Shown here piece after piece: positions 1 to 11,446 of a stretch of 64,000 bases of DNA. Source of the DNA: Phanerodontia chrysosporium. Its lineage: Eukaryota; Basidiomycota; Agaricomycetes; Polyporales; Phanerochaetaceae. The notes beneath the pieces were generated by a model. The model was not told the origin of the DNA, ran no database searches, and saw only the letters and a program-made list of their open reading frames with translations. Both the position numbers and the translations under genes were made by a program. The stretch is from positions 1,302,001-1,366,000 of the forward strand of contig MJGA01000001.1 of assembly GCA_001910725.1 (NCBI GenBank). The letters are read 5' to 3'. Positions within the stretch are counted from its first letter, which is position 1. Each line of letters begins with the position of its first letter.

Positions 1-528
1 GCCTTTGGCTAAGATCATCTGTGCGTTGCACGTCCTGCATCCTATTCAGGCACTAATCTGTAAACGATAGCGTACGCGGATGCTGGTGTCGATCCAATCG
101 ACTTCCCCTCCGCCCCAGCAGTCGCAATCCCTATCGCGTTGAAGAACGCTGGTCTGACCACAGATGATATCTCGCTCTACGAGGTCAACGAGGCGTTCTC
201 TGTCGTGGTCCGGATTGTTGAGAAGGAGCTTGGCATTGACTCATCAAAGATTAACGTCAACGGGTGCGTCCCCAAAGTCCCGGTCCCCCACCACATTTGC
301 TGACCCGTATCGTCACAGCGGTGCTGTTGCTCTCGGCCATGCCATTGGTAACTCGGGATCCCGTATTATCGTATCCTTGGTGCACGCGCTGCAGTCTGGC
401 CAGTACGGTGCCGCTGGTATCTGCAACGGGGTATGTGTTTCCCGCTATCGCGCTGTGGGTCCATGTGCTGATCGAACCGTTTGTCTCAGGGTGGTGCGGC
501 TTCCGCACTTGTTATCCAGAAGCTGTGA
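1..528 (+). CDS. ERG10: acetyl-CoA acetyltransferase (thiolase), 3' part
   Basis: This enzyme condenses two acetyl-CoA to acetoacetyl-CoA, the first step of the mevalonate/ergosterol route (or the last step of beta-oxidation for a mitochondrial form; the N-terminus is outside the window). Exons read by splicing are 1-21, 71-263, 319-430 and 490-528, joined by 49-60 nt GT-AG introns. The visible C-terminal domain carries the thiolase signatures [20 protein letters not shown] (catalytic His; the usual GHPIG has Ala for Pro) and GICNGGG with the C-terminal catalytic Cys. The last intron splits that Cys loop. The protein ends SALVIQKL followed by TGA at 526-528. The reading frame is intact. Whether it is the cytosolic (Erg10) or mitochondrial paralogue cannot be decided here. 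Confidence 0.93.
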
Positions 529-1040
529 ATTATCGGGACTACTAGGACTTCATCGTGTAATTTGTTTTGTTTGTGCACTTGCTATCATACCTGCTATACC
601 ATCTAGTTTTCTGGAGCCATCGAGTCAAGCAATGCGCATCCGCGCCGTGGGATATAACGCGACTACGGTGGGAGCGATTCCTCAAGCCGGGCATATGGTA
701 CGGGTGCACTTTGATTCAACGCTTCCGTGACCTAACTCTATTCCAAGATTGATATGAGTATCACTGCCTCGGTACAGCGGCGGAAAGGGTGCGCACACAA
801 GTCTACGCTCCATGAGGTCACATCTACCTTTAGTATGATAGCGGTGTGATGAACACCTCTCGCCGTTATCTTCAGGCACTTCGCCGACATATCGTCCCCA
901 CAGGAGGAAAAGCCGCGGTCTTGTGCGCCTAGCGAATCACTCGACGCTATTTAATCCGTTCTCATGCGCAAGGGTCCTACTCTCGTCGAAGCACCTGCTA
1001 ACCTCTAGCGCGGTATCCTTCCCTCGATACAACCGCTAGC
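529..1040. other. intergenic region, thiolase 3' side and permease promoter
   Basis: About 510 bp with only short open frames on either strand and no recognisable domain. It should hold the thiolase 3'UTR and the promoter of the permease starting at 1041. I see no repeat or RNA gene in it. Confidence 0.5.
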
Positions 1041-3187
1041 ATGGCCATCCAGAAACGCGCTTCGGTCGACAACGCTAGCGACTCGAAGGTGCCGGTAGAC
1101 GAGAAGGCTGTCGTCGACACGGAGGTTGTCTCACTCACAGACAGCTCCGATGGTGACGAGGCCTTGCAGCTTGTCGGGAAGGAGCGGACGCAGCAGTTCA
1201 GCGATGAATATTATGCAAGGCTCAGGCGCAAGCTGGTAAGCCATTTCTTTCGGCTGTACCTGCCAGATACTTACGCTGGGTCTTGTAAGGACTTAATTAT
1301 TCCTCCACTCTGTGCGGCGGTCTACTTCACGCAGTTCCTGGACAAGACTGCGCTGAACTATGCAAGGTCTGCTCGAATAAATAGCTTTCGCATGCGTCAA
1401 GCTTAACCCCTCTCCGCAGCATTATGGGCTTTCCTATCACCGGACAACACTACAACCTCGTCTCACTCGCCTTCTATGCGGGGTTCCTTGTCTGGGAGTT
1501 CCCCACGGTGTACATTTCGCAAAAGCTCCGAGTGGCGAAATATCTGGGTGTGCTGCATTGCCTTCATATCTGTCTCCGCATAGCTGACCGTTCCGTGTAG
1601 GGTGCAACGTGGTCGTATGGGGTGCTCTGCTGATGCTGCAAGCCTCCACGACCTCGTTCCAAGCCTTCTTCGCCTTGCGCTTCCTTCTCGGAATGTGCGA
1701 GTGCTGCGTCGCTCCCATATTGATTCTCATCATCTCGATGTTTTACAAGAAGGATGAGCAGGGTGTTCGTGTGTCGTGGTTCTATGTCATGGTGCGTCGA
1801 ACGAAAGTTTTCTGGCGCGCGCGTCCGACTCATATATGCCTCATTCAGAACGGCCTAACCCAAGTCTTCGGCGGCTTCGTTGCGTACGGCATTTCGTTCT
1901 ACTCCGGTAAGGCTATCGCACCGTACAAAATTGTCTATCTTTTGCTCGGTGGTCTTGCCATCCTGGTCGGCGTTGCGGTCCTCCTTTGGTTGCCTGACTC
2001 GCCTGTGCATGCTCGCGTGCTCACTAAGGAAGAACGCATTGCCGCATTGGAGCGCGTGCGCGAAGACCAAAGTGGCACGGCCAATAAGCACTGGAAGAAG
2101 GACCAAATAATCGAGGCAGTTACGGACGTACGCACGTGGCTCATCGTAATCTCCACACTGATGAGTAAGTCAGCTGTGAGACTGTCAGCGAATGTGGACG
2201 CTTACAACCCTCTAGCGAGTATTCCCAACGGCGGTCTCAGTAATTGTATGTAATTTCCGACTCAGCTCCCTTACCGAAAAACTCATGCGCCTCTCAGTCA
2301 GCAACATGATCATCAAGAATTTCGGCTACACGTATGCTGTCAATGTCCCGACATTACATTGCTTCATACTCACGATGATGATCCAGTTCCAGACAGACAT
2401 TGATCCTTTCGACCCCGGAGGAGTTGTAGCGTCAGCTATGACTCTTTTGTGCGGATGGTACTCAGATAAATTGTAAGGCTACTTCTTTTTCTCTGCACGA
2501 TCTATCGGTAATCACGATTGCAGCATGTCGCGAATGGTCCCTATTGTCTTTGCATTGGTCCCGACTATTGTTGGAGCGGCGATGTTGATAGGTCTCAACG
2601 ACTCAGGTCAAAAGGGTGTATTGCTGTTTGGTATGACGTTACCTCTCCTGCGCAGGTGAATTATACTGAAAATGACGCAGCCGTGTACCTCACCGGTACC
2701 TTCGGGAGCGCGTTGGCCACGATTTACGCCTACAATGCCAGTAACACCAGCGGTCATACTAAGAAGGTAGGGTCTCTTACGATTGAAGCGTATCCTAAGC
2801 AAAGCTGATCATCCGGCCTGTAGAACACTATCAACGCTATGACTCTTGTCTCTTTTGGTGCAGGAAATATCATCGGCACAGAAATCTTTCAACCAAAGGA
2901 CGCGCCAAACTACATCCCGGCAAGATCGCCATCTTGGTCCTCCTCACTGTCCAACTTGCCATTTGTTACCTGCTACGCGGTATCAACATGTACATGAACA
3001 AGAAGAAGAAGCAACGATTGGCCGAGGAGAAGGCACGCCGCGGCTGGACCGACGAAGATGTCCAAAAGGAACGTGAACGGCACGCCTTCATGGATTTGAC
3101 CGATAAACAGTGCGTTCTGCTCAAACTTCTCTTATGCATTCCTGCTAACCGGGGCGCAGGAATATATTCTTCGTGTATGCTGCGTAG
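1041..3187 (+). CDS. MFS permease, anion:cation symporter (Dal5-like), one frameshift
   Basis: Plasma-membrane transporter of the major facilitator superfamily, ACS/allantoate-permease type; the family imports organic anions such as allantoate, nicotinate or pantothenate, and the substrate here is unknown. About twelve exons. Recognisable stretches in order are FLDKTALNYASIMG (end of TM1), ITGQHYNLVSLAFY, YLGCNVVVWGALLML, RFLLGMCECCVAPILILI (TM4), WFYVMNG, the central WLPDSPVHA loop, GWYSDK, YNASNTSGHTKK, and the C-terminal PKDAPNYIPGK before a Lys/Glu-rich cytoplasmic tail ending FFVYAA and TAG at 3185-3187. The frame breaks at about 2411-2417: the SRQTLILSTP frame and the GGVVASAM frame differ by one missing base in a C run. 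Start chosen as the first ATG of the acidic N-terminal tail. It is a tandem paralogue of the next gene. Confidence 0.85.
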
Positions 3188-3491
3188 CTTGTACAATATC
3201 ATTTTTTCAGTGTCGCTGCCGAGCGTCGATTCTATCATATCTACGAAGACGTGCGAGTGTGACCTTCAAACCAAGTGGGGCAATCCATTATCTTTCGGCA
3301 CGATGCCGTCTGGTGGTCCAAAAGCTTGTGAGTTTATCGGCCTCCGCCTGAGCAAGAAGCACATCTAAGCGCATGCTTACAATGAGCTTCCCAGCGTCTC
3401 ATGTGGCTCCTGTGAGTGGTATATCAACGCAGAGGATGTTCGCCGGTGGGGCCTCCATCCTGTTACTACTGGTCTATATCTGCACATCTAC
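3188..3491. other. short spacer between tandem permeases
   Basis: About 300 bp separating two same-strand paralogous permeases. It holds only short open frames and is presumed 3'UTR plus promoter. No repeat was seen. Confidence 0.5.
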
Positions 3492-5883
3492 ATGGATAAA
3501 CGAGACAACGCGGCAACCGAAGACCCCGAGAAAACGGTTGACCCTTCGGTGTCCTCCCTAAATCTCGAATACAAGGACGAGGCCCTTCGACTTGTGGGTC
3601 TTGAGCGAGCGGAGACATTCACAGAAGAGCAGTATCGCAATGTGCGATGGAAATTGGTACGCAGCCGTACATATATTGTTGTCTCTTCCCAGAAAATTCA
3701 CTCGGAAGCGTAACCTCGCGGTCCCTGCCCAGGACTTGGTCATTCCGCCGCTGTGCCAAGCGGTCTACTGTTCGCAGTATCTGTGTGTCGCTTTGTTTTC
3801 CCGATGAGATAGCATCTCTCAACTGCTGCAGCGACAAGAACGTGCTGAACTATGCTAGGTGACGCATAGAAACTCGAGTGTCATTGATTGTTTGAATGTC
3901 CTAACGTCACTGCTAGCATCATGGGCCTGCCGATCACAGGGCAACACTACAACCTAATTGCTCTGGCCTTTTACCTGGGTGAGCGGCTGCACTTCTGTCG
4001 CGCGTGATCCATATGACCGAGCCATATACAGGTTTCTTCATCTGGGTGTTCCCTACCATGTACATCTCACAGCGATTGCGCCTGGGGAAGTATCTCGGAG
4101 CGAACATCGTCCTCTGGGGGATGATCATGATGCTGCACGCGGTGCCCAAGTCGTTCGGTCCTTTCTTCGTCTTGAGGCTCTTGCTAGGTGGGTGCTGACG
4201 CGCACGGTTGTATCTGTGACTTGCTAACAACCAGCTTCAAAGGCATGCTAGAGAGCTGCGTCGCCCCAATCTTGATCCTGATCATATCCATGTTCTACAC
4301 GAAGAACGAACAAGTTAGTCTTGTTCTAAGGCGAACAGCGCTAGCCGCCAGTACTAACCTACCTTCCGACCAGGCTCGCCGGATCTCTTGGTTCTACCTA
4401 ATGGTGCGACAGCCTGCTTTCTGTGTTATACCTTGTCTGATCGCGTGGTGTACAGAACGGGGTCTCTGGGATTTTTGGAGGATTCGTAGCATACGTGAGA
4501 CCGTCCCTAAATAATTCTGGACTCCTTCCGCAATCTCACTTTTCGCAGGGCATCTCCTTCGACACGAATGCCAAGATCGCTCCTTACAAGATCATGTATC
4601 TGCTCACAGGCGGGCTAGCCATTATGGTCGGCGTCGCCGTTCTCATTTGGATGCCTGACTCGCCCCTGCACGCAGTGTTCCTCAGCCAGAAAGAACGGGT
4701 CATCGCAGTTGAACGCATCCGAGATGACCAAGGCGGGACGGAAAATAAGATTATCAAAAAGCAGCAAGTAATCGAAGCGTTCCTGGACATAAGATCCTGG
4801 ATGATTGTCTTGCTGACTATCATGAGTAAGTCTTACTGCCCTTAGATGTTTCGTGTTCACCTCTATTGCGTCCATAGCGGCAATTCCTAACGGAAGCTTG
4901 AGCAACTGTAAGCCGAGTCTCTATGTCGAGTTCAACACTATGCTCATGATTACCCGCTCTTCGGTCAGTCGGGAACATCATTATCAAGGTATACCTATCT
5001 TATTTCAGAAACTGGGACCAGTTGATTAATCCTCGCTGCAGAGTTTCGGTTACTCGTTCGTACTCTCTGCCTTGGGTACATCAGCGGCTGATGCGCAGCT
5101 TAGCTCGCGACAAACATTGATTTTGTCGTCTCCTATTGGTGCTGTCGGCATTTTCAGTGCTCTTATTTGCGGATGGTACTCCGATCGTAGCGTGAGTGGT
5201 TCAGTCTTCAACCGGCTACCCCCTGCGATCCTCATGCTTGATTGCATACTAGTCGGAGCGAATGCTTCCCATTGTTCTAGGCTTGATCCCTACGATTGTC
5301 GGTGCAGGTATGCTCGTCGGACTGAAGTCTACACCAGAGAATAAAGGAGCCTTACTCTTCGGTACGTGGTCTATTGACGTAGGCTCAATGCCATTAACTG
5401 ACGATTGCTCTACTTCTCTATGGCAGCCGACTATATCGTTACATTCTTCGGAAGCTCCCTTGCCATCGTATACGCGTACAACGCTAGTAATACTAGCGGC
5501 CACACAAAGAAGGTCACTGTGAACGCGATGACGCTCGCCGCGTTCTGCGTCGGCAACATCATCGGCTCGGAGACTTTCCTACCGAAGGACGCGCCAAACT
5601 ATATCCCTGGGAAGACCGCCATCCTCATCCTTCTCATTCTCTCCCTCGCTCTGTGCTTTGTTATCCGTTGGGTCAACAGACGCTTAAACAGCAAGAAGAA
5701 AAAGCACATACAAGAGCTGAAGGAGCGCAACAAGTGGACTGACGAGGACATCGAGAGGGAAAGACAGCGGCATGCCTTCCTGGATATGACGGATCACGAG
5801 TACGTCTGCCACACTGCGTTTAGCGGTATCCTCTGCTGAAGCCTCTTGGTCGCAGGAATCCATACTTTGTTTATACCTCATGA
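3492..5883 (+). CDS. MFS permease, anion:cation symporter (Dal5-like), intact paralogue
   Basis: Second member of the tandem ACS pair, with the same proposed role in small organic anion uptake. About sixteen exons can be spliced in one frame from ATG 3492 to TGA 5881-5883. Landmarks are YLDKNVLNYASIMG, ITGQHYNLIALAFYLG, YLGANIVLWGMIMML, GMLESCVAPILILI, the central WMPDSPLHA loop, SRQTLILSSPIGAVG, ICGWYSDR, YNASNTSGHTKK, PKDAPNYIPGKTAIL (penultimate TM region), then a Lys-rich tail with WTDEDIERERQRHAF. The N-terminal cytoplasmic tail shares the DEALRLVG motif with the upstream copy (DEALQLVG there). It has more introns than the upstream copy and no frame break, so it is the better candidate for a working transporter. 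Confidence 0.9.
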
Positions 5884-6180
5884 TGACTCTGATTTTAGTT
5901 AATACTGCGCAGTGAGGGTAGGAATACGATCGGGTTCCTTATCAAACTTGGCAACTGATAAAGTGCGAGTTTGAGAGCCATTTGTGGGAACGTGCGGCGA
6001 CCGCTTACTCCCAGCATCAGCAGAACTTTCTTGCGTATAAGGGACCTCTGACTGTGCTGCACAGATAGCAGCGTGTCGGTGTACCAAAGTTCGAGTGAAG
6101 TGCACCGGGGCGCGTCCAATATGTATATCCTGCTTGGTATACGAGGGTATGTAGCAGATAATGAGTGAATCCATCGGGCC

Positions 6181-6919
6181 TCAGCTATCGATGCCAGGAC
6201 ATGCTTCGCTGGTCCTGTTCCTCAACTTATTCTTCTGAATGGTCCAGACTAAGTCGTACCTACACGTGTGTCAGCCAGCGCGAAGACTACATAGACGAAG
6301 CCTGTCATTCACCTCTTCTGCGGCCAGTCAGGGACGTCGTTAACACCCAGATCCTCAGCGATATCAGGAAGAACGTCGCTGCCCCAAACGACGAGCATGT
6401 TTGTGGTGGGGTTGTTCTTCGCGAAGGCAGAAAGAGCATCACCCACACAATCCTTGTCATCCCGGCCGCTAGCACAACCACGTCAGGACACAAAAACTTC
6501 CGCCGCCGCTTCGACCGTGCTGACTACATACCAGCTAGTATCAATGGGTATGCCGAGGCTTTGCGCGAGCGGGATGACGGTGTCCACGGCTTCGGTGGCG
6601 CTCCCGTCTTTTTTCGGAGGCTCGGCGATGATGTAGCCAACCATAAGATTCATGCCAGGGCCGAAGACCTACGGCAGAAAGACGATCAGCAACTTTGTTC
6701 ATAGAGGCATATATAACGAGCAAATACGTACAGACGGCAGGCATTCAGACCGCACGACACCTGTCATGTTGAGCCAGAGCCGAGTTTCTTCGTGTTCGTC
6801 TCGGCGTTGCGAATCAGGTATACCGTATTCTTGAATGTCGGGTCGTCCTCCGCGAGCACATGCCTACCGGAGAACGCAAGTAGGACGAGCCAGGCGGCGG
6901 TCAACAGCGAAGGGTACAT
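6181..6919 (-). CDS. secreted histidine-phosphatase-like protein lacking the catalytic His
   Basis: Relative of the fungal phosphoglycerate-mutase-like (histidine phosphatase) secreted proteins. Start ATG 6919 opens a signal peptide (MYPSLLTAAWLVLLAFSG, cleavage near HVLAED). The family's LIRHGE motif appears as VYLIRNAET, so the nucleophilic His is Asn. The second His, usually in a CWEH-type motif, is also missing (LVVWGSDVLPDIAEDLG). The rest follows the family: VGYIIAEPPK, DTSCGRDDKDCV, then YDLVWTIQ and a C-terminal CPGIDS with TGA at 6181-6183. About four exons. The frame between AETNTKKLGSG and LNMTGVVRSECLPS needs one extra base near 6764-6772 (probably a lost C). It is probably a pseudoenzyme; the family assignment rests on remembered relatives. 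Confidence 0.7.
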
Positions 6920-7841
6920 TGCCCAATTTCTCTGAGTGTCCCGTGCATGCCTGCCGACGTCGTTTCGCTTTTATATCGTCGCGTGAGAGCCGCTAAGGGG
7001 AACGCCGACTGCATTACCGCCGCTCTATATGCTTAGAATGTGTTCGGTGAACGTTTTGCATGCACCCTGCCGACCCATCGTCAGGACCGCTGGCAATTCC
7101 GGGAACATCATTGGTATTCGTTGGCTTTTGCGTTTCGGGACAAGGGAGTTAGAGCGGACCACGCCAGTGGAGAACCATGCGATGGGGACGTCTCCTGTCA
7201 ACTTCAACATAGAACATCCCTTGGCGCTGTCCTGCTAGTTCCCTGGCTATCTTGAGAGCCGTATGCTAACAAGAACTGGGACAACGTACATGTCTCTTGA
7301 ATGGGGTCTGTCGTTATCTCCGCAGGATGAGAGCACTGAAAAGACGAGGTTTGCGAGGGTTAATAGTGAAGGCAGTACCTGAAATGTGGACACTGGTCGC
7401 TCCCACAGCTCAAAAGCGAATTATCGTAGGACGAAGCCAAGCTAGACCGTCTCGGATCACAACATAGGCTCGGTGGAAGTCAAGCTTCAAAGCCACGCGA
7501 GTTGGGGCGTACTGCGCAGATCCGGCAGTTGGGCGCTCCGGCCGGAGAGCATCTACAGAAATTGACGACGTTAGAACGTAAAACGCGTAGAAAACGCACG
7601 CAGTTAACGAGACATCTGTCCCGCATCGCAAGGAGCACGATCTCCGTGGCAAGAGTGCAGATAGGGCAAACTCGGGATTAGGTGTATTGCTGCAAGCGCA
7701 GTCTGGCGTACAGATTATAGTCGAAACGCTGGAGTGTACCGGGCCTTTGAAACTCTAGGTTGACTCTAAGCCGACATCTATGTGCAGCGACATGCCCTTC
7801 CGTATCCGTCTAGAAGTGAAAATCCAAGATTCGCGAGACGT
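6920..7841. other. intergenic region without recognisable gene
   Basis: About 920 bp between two minus-strand genes. Several short open frames occur on both strands (longest about 80 codons, minus, 7410-7652), but none shows a domain, signal peptide or convincing splice chain. It is taken as the promoter of the phosphatase-like gene and the 3' side of the COX gene. Confidence 0.4.
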
Positions 7842-8196
7842 TTAGCTGGCACCGCCGGACTTCGAGCTGGTATTTGGAGCAGGGCGTCAGTGGATTTGAA
7901 GCGCGCACGACAGACACATCACGTACAGCTGGTAGTAGGCAGCGATGAAGGGGATGGAGAAGCCAGTAATGAGGTAGCCAGCAACCTTGGCGCCGAATAG
8001 ACCCTTGCTCTTGTAGGAGAAGGGCACGGACTGCAGCAAAAACGCGACGTTCAATTTTCGACGGACATAAGGACGTGTTAGGACCGAGGGAGAGGCTTAC
8101 CTGCTCGGGGGTGAGGAAGCGCGACGAGCCTGGAGTGCGGCGAAGGGAAACCTGGCGGAGGGCGGCCTGGGCAGGAGCGCGAGCGAGGAGAGACAT
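7842..8196 (-). CDS. cytochrome c oxidase subunit VIIc (yeast Cox8 family)
   Basis: Small nuclear-encoded subunit of respiratory complex IV in the mitochondrial inner membrane. Three exons: 8196 to 8101 gives a basic, Arg-rich presequence (MSLLARAPAQAALRQVSLRR) ending in TPEQ; exon 2 (from 8030) gives SVPFSYKSKGLFGAK followed by one membrane helix, VAGYLITGFSIPFIAAYYQL; a small last exon adds SKSGGAS and TAA at 7842-7844. The presequence, the single TM segment and the length of about 75 codons fit COX7C/Cox8. Splice sites are canonical and the frame is intact. It lies downstream of an unrelated transporter on the same strand, with a 299-bp gap. Confidence 0.85.
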
Positions 8197-8495
8197 GGTC
8201 GTGGTGGTTGGGGTTCAAGCTGGGGTCGAGCACAAGCGAACTTGAACGAGATGACGGTTGCACGGGCGCTTGACACCCCCGGAAGCGTCCGGAGAGCGGC
8301 CCCGACGGCCTTCTTACTTTGATCCGTCGCCCGACAATCCCGCCACTCCGACGATGTGAACTCAATGGGATCGCCGAAGCGGTGCAGCCAATCCGGGCGT
8401 GGCTTGGTGGTCTCTACGATTAGATTGTACATGCAAGTAATATACAACAAACTCTAGGTGTCCAAAGCAGCCGAACAGGAGCTGGGTCATAGATG

Positions 8496-10515
8496 CTACG
8501 CAGCGCCGAACTTGGACTTTGCGCGTAGCCGCGCACCGATTTTGTAGAACACAAATCTGTTGCGAGATCAGACACAGAGACAACATCTCAAACGACGTCC
8601 AACTCACGGTAATGGAGCTGCAACAGTGGTCAGTCCCGCTAGCAAAGCTGTTGCACCAACAGTCCCGAGATGATGATACATCTGCCCGGCGAAGAGTGGA
8701 AACGCAGCTGCGGATGTTGTGCGCACAAAAGCGTTTGCCGCCATCGCCGATGCAGCGATTGGCCGATAGGCCGTGACAGTGTACGTGAACACCGAGGTGA
8801 AGATGAAGAGGACACCCATACCGAACGGCACGGATGCGATTATAGGAGCGATCCAGTGTACGTTGGGGTAAGTCGTGAAAGCGAGCCAGTACAGGCTAGC
8901 GGGCACCATGACGCCTCCTATCATTGCTGGAACAAGGCGTGCCTCTGGCGGAGCGGCACCACCGTTCTTAGAGGCGACATTGCGCAGTTGCCTGCAAGGG
9001 GGAAAAGGTCAGGGAACCCGACAACGCAGTGACTTTGATAATGTACTCACCTATTGAAGAACGGCTGACAGAGAAGACCGCAGGTCATGCCGATTCCAAT
9101 ACCAAGGAACGACATGCCCACGAATTCAGGAGTGAAATGATGTACTTCTCCAAAGATCACTGGGAACGCTTGGAAGCTGAGGTAGAGGATGCCCAGGATG
9201 AGCGCGCTCCAGAGGTCAAGAAGAAGTGCCATCTGATCGACAATGAGCAACTCTGGACCGGCGCGTGAGCATCGACTTTCAACAGGACTCGTGTACAGCG
9301 ACTCACCGAAAGGCACATAACAGCTGAGGAGCAATGAGCGGGCCAGCGAGTGCGGTCTACGGTCAAGGGGCGCCCAATAGCGATCGTCGCCGGTCTGGTT
9401 GCGCAGCTTTGCCGCTTTCCTTTTGAGAAGGTAGGGCATATATGTCTCCGGTACCAGCTGCGTGAAGCCGTAAGCTCGTGCACATCATGCATCGTGGGTA
9501 GACTCACAACCAGCAACATCATCCAGACCGCGAAGGTCCAAGCGATGAGGATACGGAACGTCCAGCGCCACGTTGTGTTCTACAGTTACGAGGGCTCAGT
9601 TTAATATCGACCGAGGTACTGAAGTACATACCTGGTTAATGAAACCAGCAATAAGCGGTCCAAGAACTGGACCAATAAACGGAGATCCGGTATAGATAGC
9701 CATCGGTCTGTTAAATATATGTGTAAGACACGGAATTTTAGGTTTACTGGAGAGCTCTGCTTACGTGGCAATCCTTGCATTGTCAAACAGGTCGCTTATA
9801 CTGCCACCGGCGACGCTCAAGAATGCGGAGCTCGAGAAGCCTGTCAAGAACCGGAAGATCAAGTATACAGCTAGAGAACAACGGAATCAGATATTGGAAC
9901 GTTCTCATTGCTAAGTACTACGTACCAATGTTTGGCGCAAACGCGACAGCCCAGGAGAAAGCAAAGAAGAGGCCATAGGATATCCGGTATATCCAATTGC
10001 GCCCATACACTTCCGACAGCGGACCAATCAGGAGGGGGCCGATCCCTAAACTGACGTGAATAGACTGAACCCGAACACGCGAATTTGAACTTACCGAGCC
10101 CCAAGACGAAGAGACTCACTCCTAGGATAGTGACCTCCCTACCGACATCGAAGGTGTTCGAGATTCCCACTTCCGCGAATGCGGCCTAACCCCCGTTGGT
10201 AAGCCGTAGGGCATGAGCCAAAGAGGAACCTACCATAGATGACGCAGATGTGGCGCATAACGTGCCTGTCGATATGACGAAGACTACAAGCCATTTCCGC
10301 CAGACTGGCAGGTTTTTGGGGTCTTCTTCAGGGTCGAGTGCGACTGCAAAGGGGTCATGCTCTTTGCCCTTTTCGCTTTTGGTTGGGGATACGTGTGGCG
10401 TAGTATCTTGCGGTTCGTCGTTGTCGAGAGCGTGTGCGAGGCGTTCGAGGTCATGAGACGTTGGTCCCTCGCCGTCTATCGCACTGAGGACGGTTTCGGA
10501 GGTGTTGGCAGACAT
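8496..10515 (-). CDS. MFS multidrug/polyamine exporter, DHA1 family
   Basis: Twelve-TM proton antiporter of the DHA1 type (Tpo1/Flu1-like), expected in the plasma membrane and exporting drugs or polyamines; the substrate is unknown. The start at 10515 opens a hydrophilic tail (MSANTSETVLSAIDGEG) with the family's DPFAVALDPEEDPKNLP before TM1. Later exons show FDVGREVTILGVSLFVLGLG, IGPLLIGPLSEVYGR (MFS motif A), FRFLTGFSSSAFLSVAGG, PFIGPVLGPLIAGFINQ, NTTWRWTF, VPETYMPYLLKRK, and the highly conserved last large exon with SLYWLAFTTYPNVHWIAP and ASAMAANAFVRT. The gene ends KSKFGAA and TAG at 8496-8498. About nine exons, all in frame. An ATG at 10572 is possible but gives a less typical N-terminus. 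It is paralogous to the genes at 39517 and 58091. Confidence 0.88.
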
Positions 10516-11446
10516 GACGGTATCGTGCCTGTGTAAAAAGAGCAGCGGTGTGAAGCCATGGTGGCGTAACACTAGTAGTATTATATAGTGCCTCCAATGA
10601 CCAGAGTGTGGCCAGGCAGTGCTGAGCGAGATTTTCGGAATTAGCAGTAGCGGTTAGGGTCAACCTACGTTGTTGCCTTTTCAGGCATGACCGACCACCA
10701 CCGCCCTCACTGGCGCTCCTCTCGAACGGTGAAACACGGGAGACTTTGGTGAACGTCGCACAAAGTACTGTCGGCCGAGGGTCTACGAGTTCTATAAGCA
10801 AGGCTGAAGGCAATAGCACAGGTAACAAGCACATATTTATGTGCTAACTCCTGTACTCCCACTCTCAACCATAATTAACCAGGTACCATATGCTGGACTG
10901 CTTCGCACATAAACCCCCTACCCCTTGTAGCGTATTCGTAGTAAGCTGTGAACACCCGGCGGCAGCGCGACAGAAGCGGAGGCCGGTCCGTAAGCTGCAT
11001 TAGGGATCGGTCGTCCAGCACCCGGGCTCCAATGAACGTCGTCCGTCTTACAAAGCACAACGCATGGATTATACTGGAATCCAGCCATCCACCTTCGTGG
11101 CGCGCGAAGAATTCGTTGGTAATCTTCGCCTAGTCTTAGCAGGCTCGTTCAGCAGTAGTGATTGAGGTTCGCCGTAGACTTCCCAATTGCATACGCAGGG
11201 CAGCCGCACTGCACACAAACACGTCGGCTAATGCGCCTCGTGAGCACGACGTAGAGCGTAGTTCGTGTCTTCGAACCCCTGCAGGCCGTCGGGTTCCGCC
11301 GTGGTGTTCGAGGTCCCTGGGCGCATCACGTTACGTAAGCAATTTGTGCGCGCTCTCGTTCCGTCTGTTCTTGCCTTGGCACGTCCCGACGTCCCTCCGG
11401 CCTCCTGCACTTGCAACCCTCTCGTTCTCCCGGGTGCAGTGCGACC
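10516..11446. other. divergent promoter region, DHA1 exporter and uL24m
   Basis: About 930 bp between genes transcribed away from each other. Short overlapping open frames on both strands show no domain. It is treated as a two-way regulatory region; no repeat was recognised. Confidence 0.5.

Noticed and set aside
2338..2416. Reading through the permease intron at 2338 without splicing to avoid the frameshift
   Set aside because: The unspliced frame gives a peptide unlike the family, while the spliced frame gives SRQTLILSTP, matching the tandem paralogue's SRQTLILSSP; a one-base loss is the simpler explanation.
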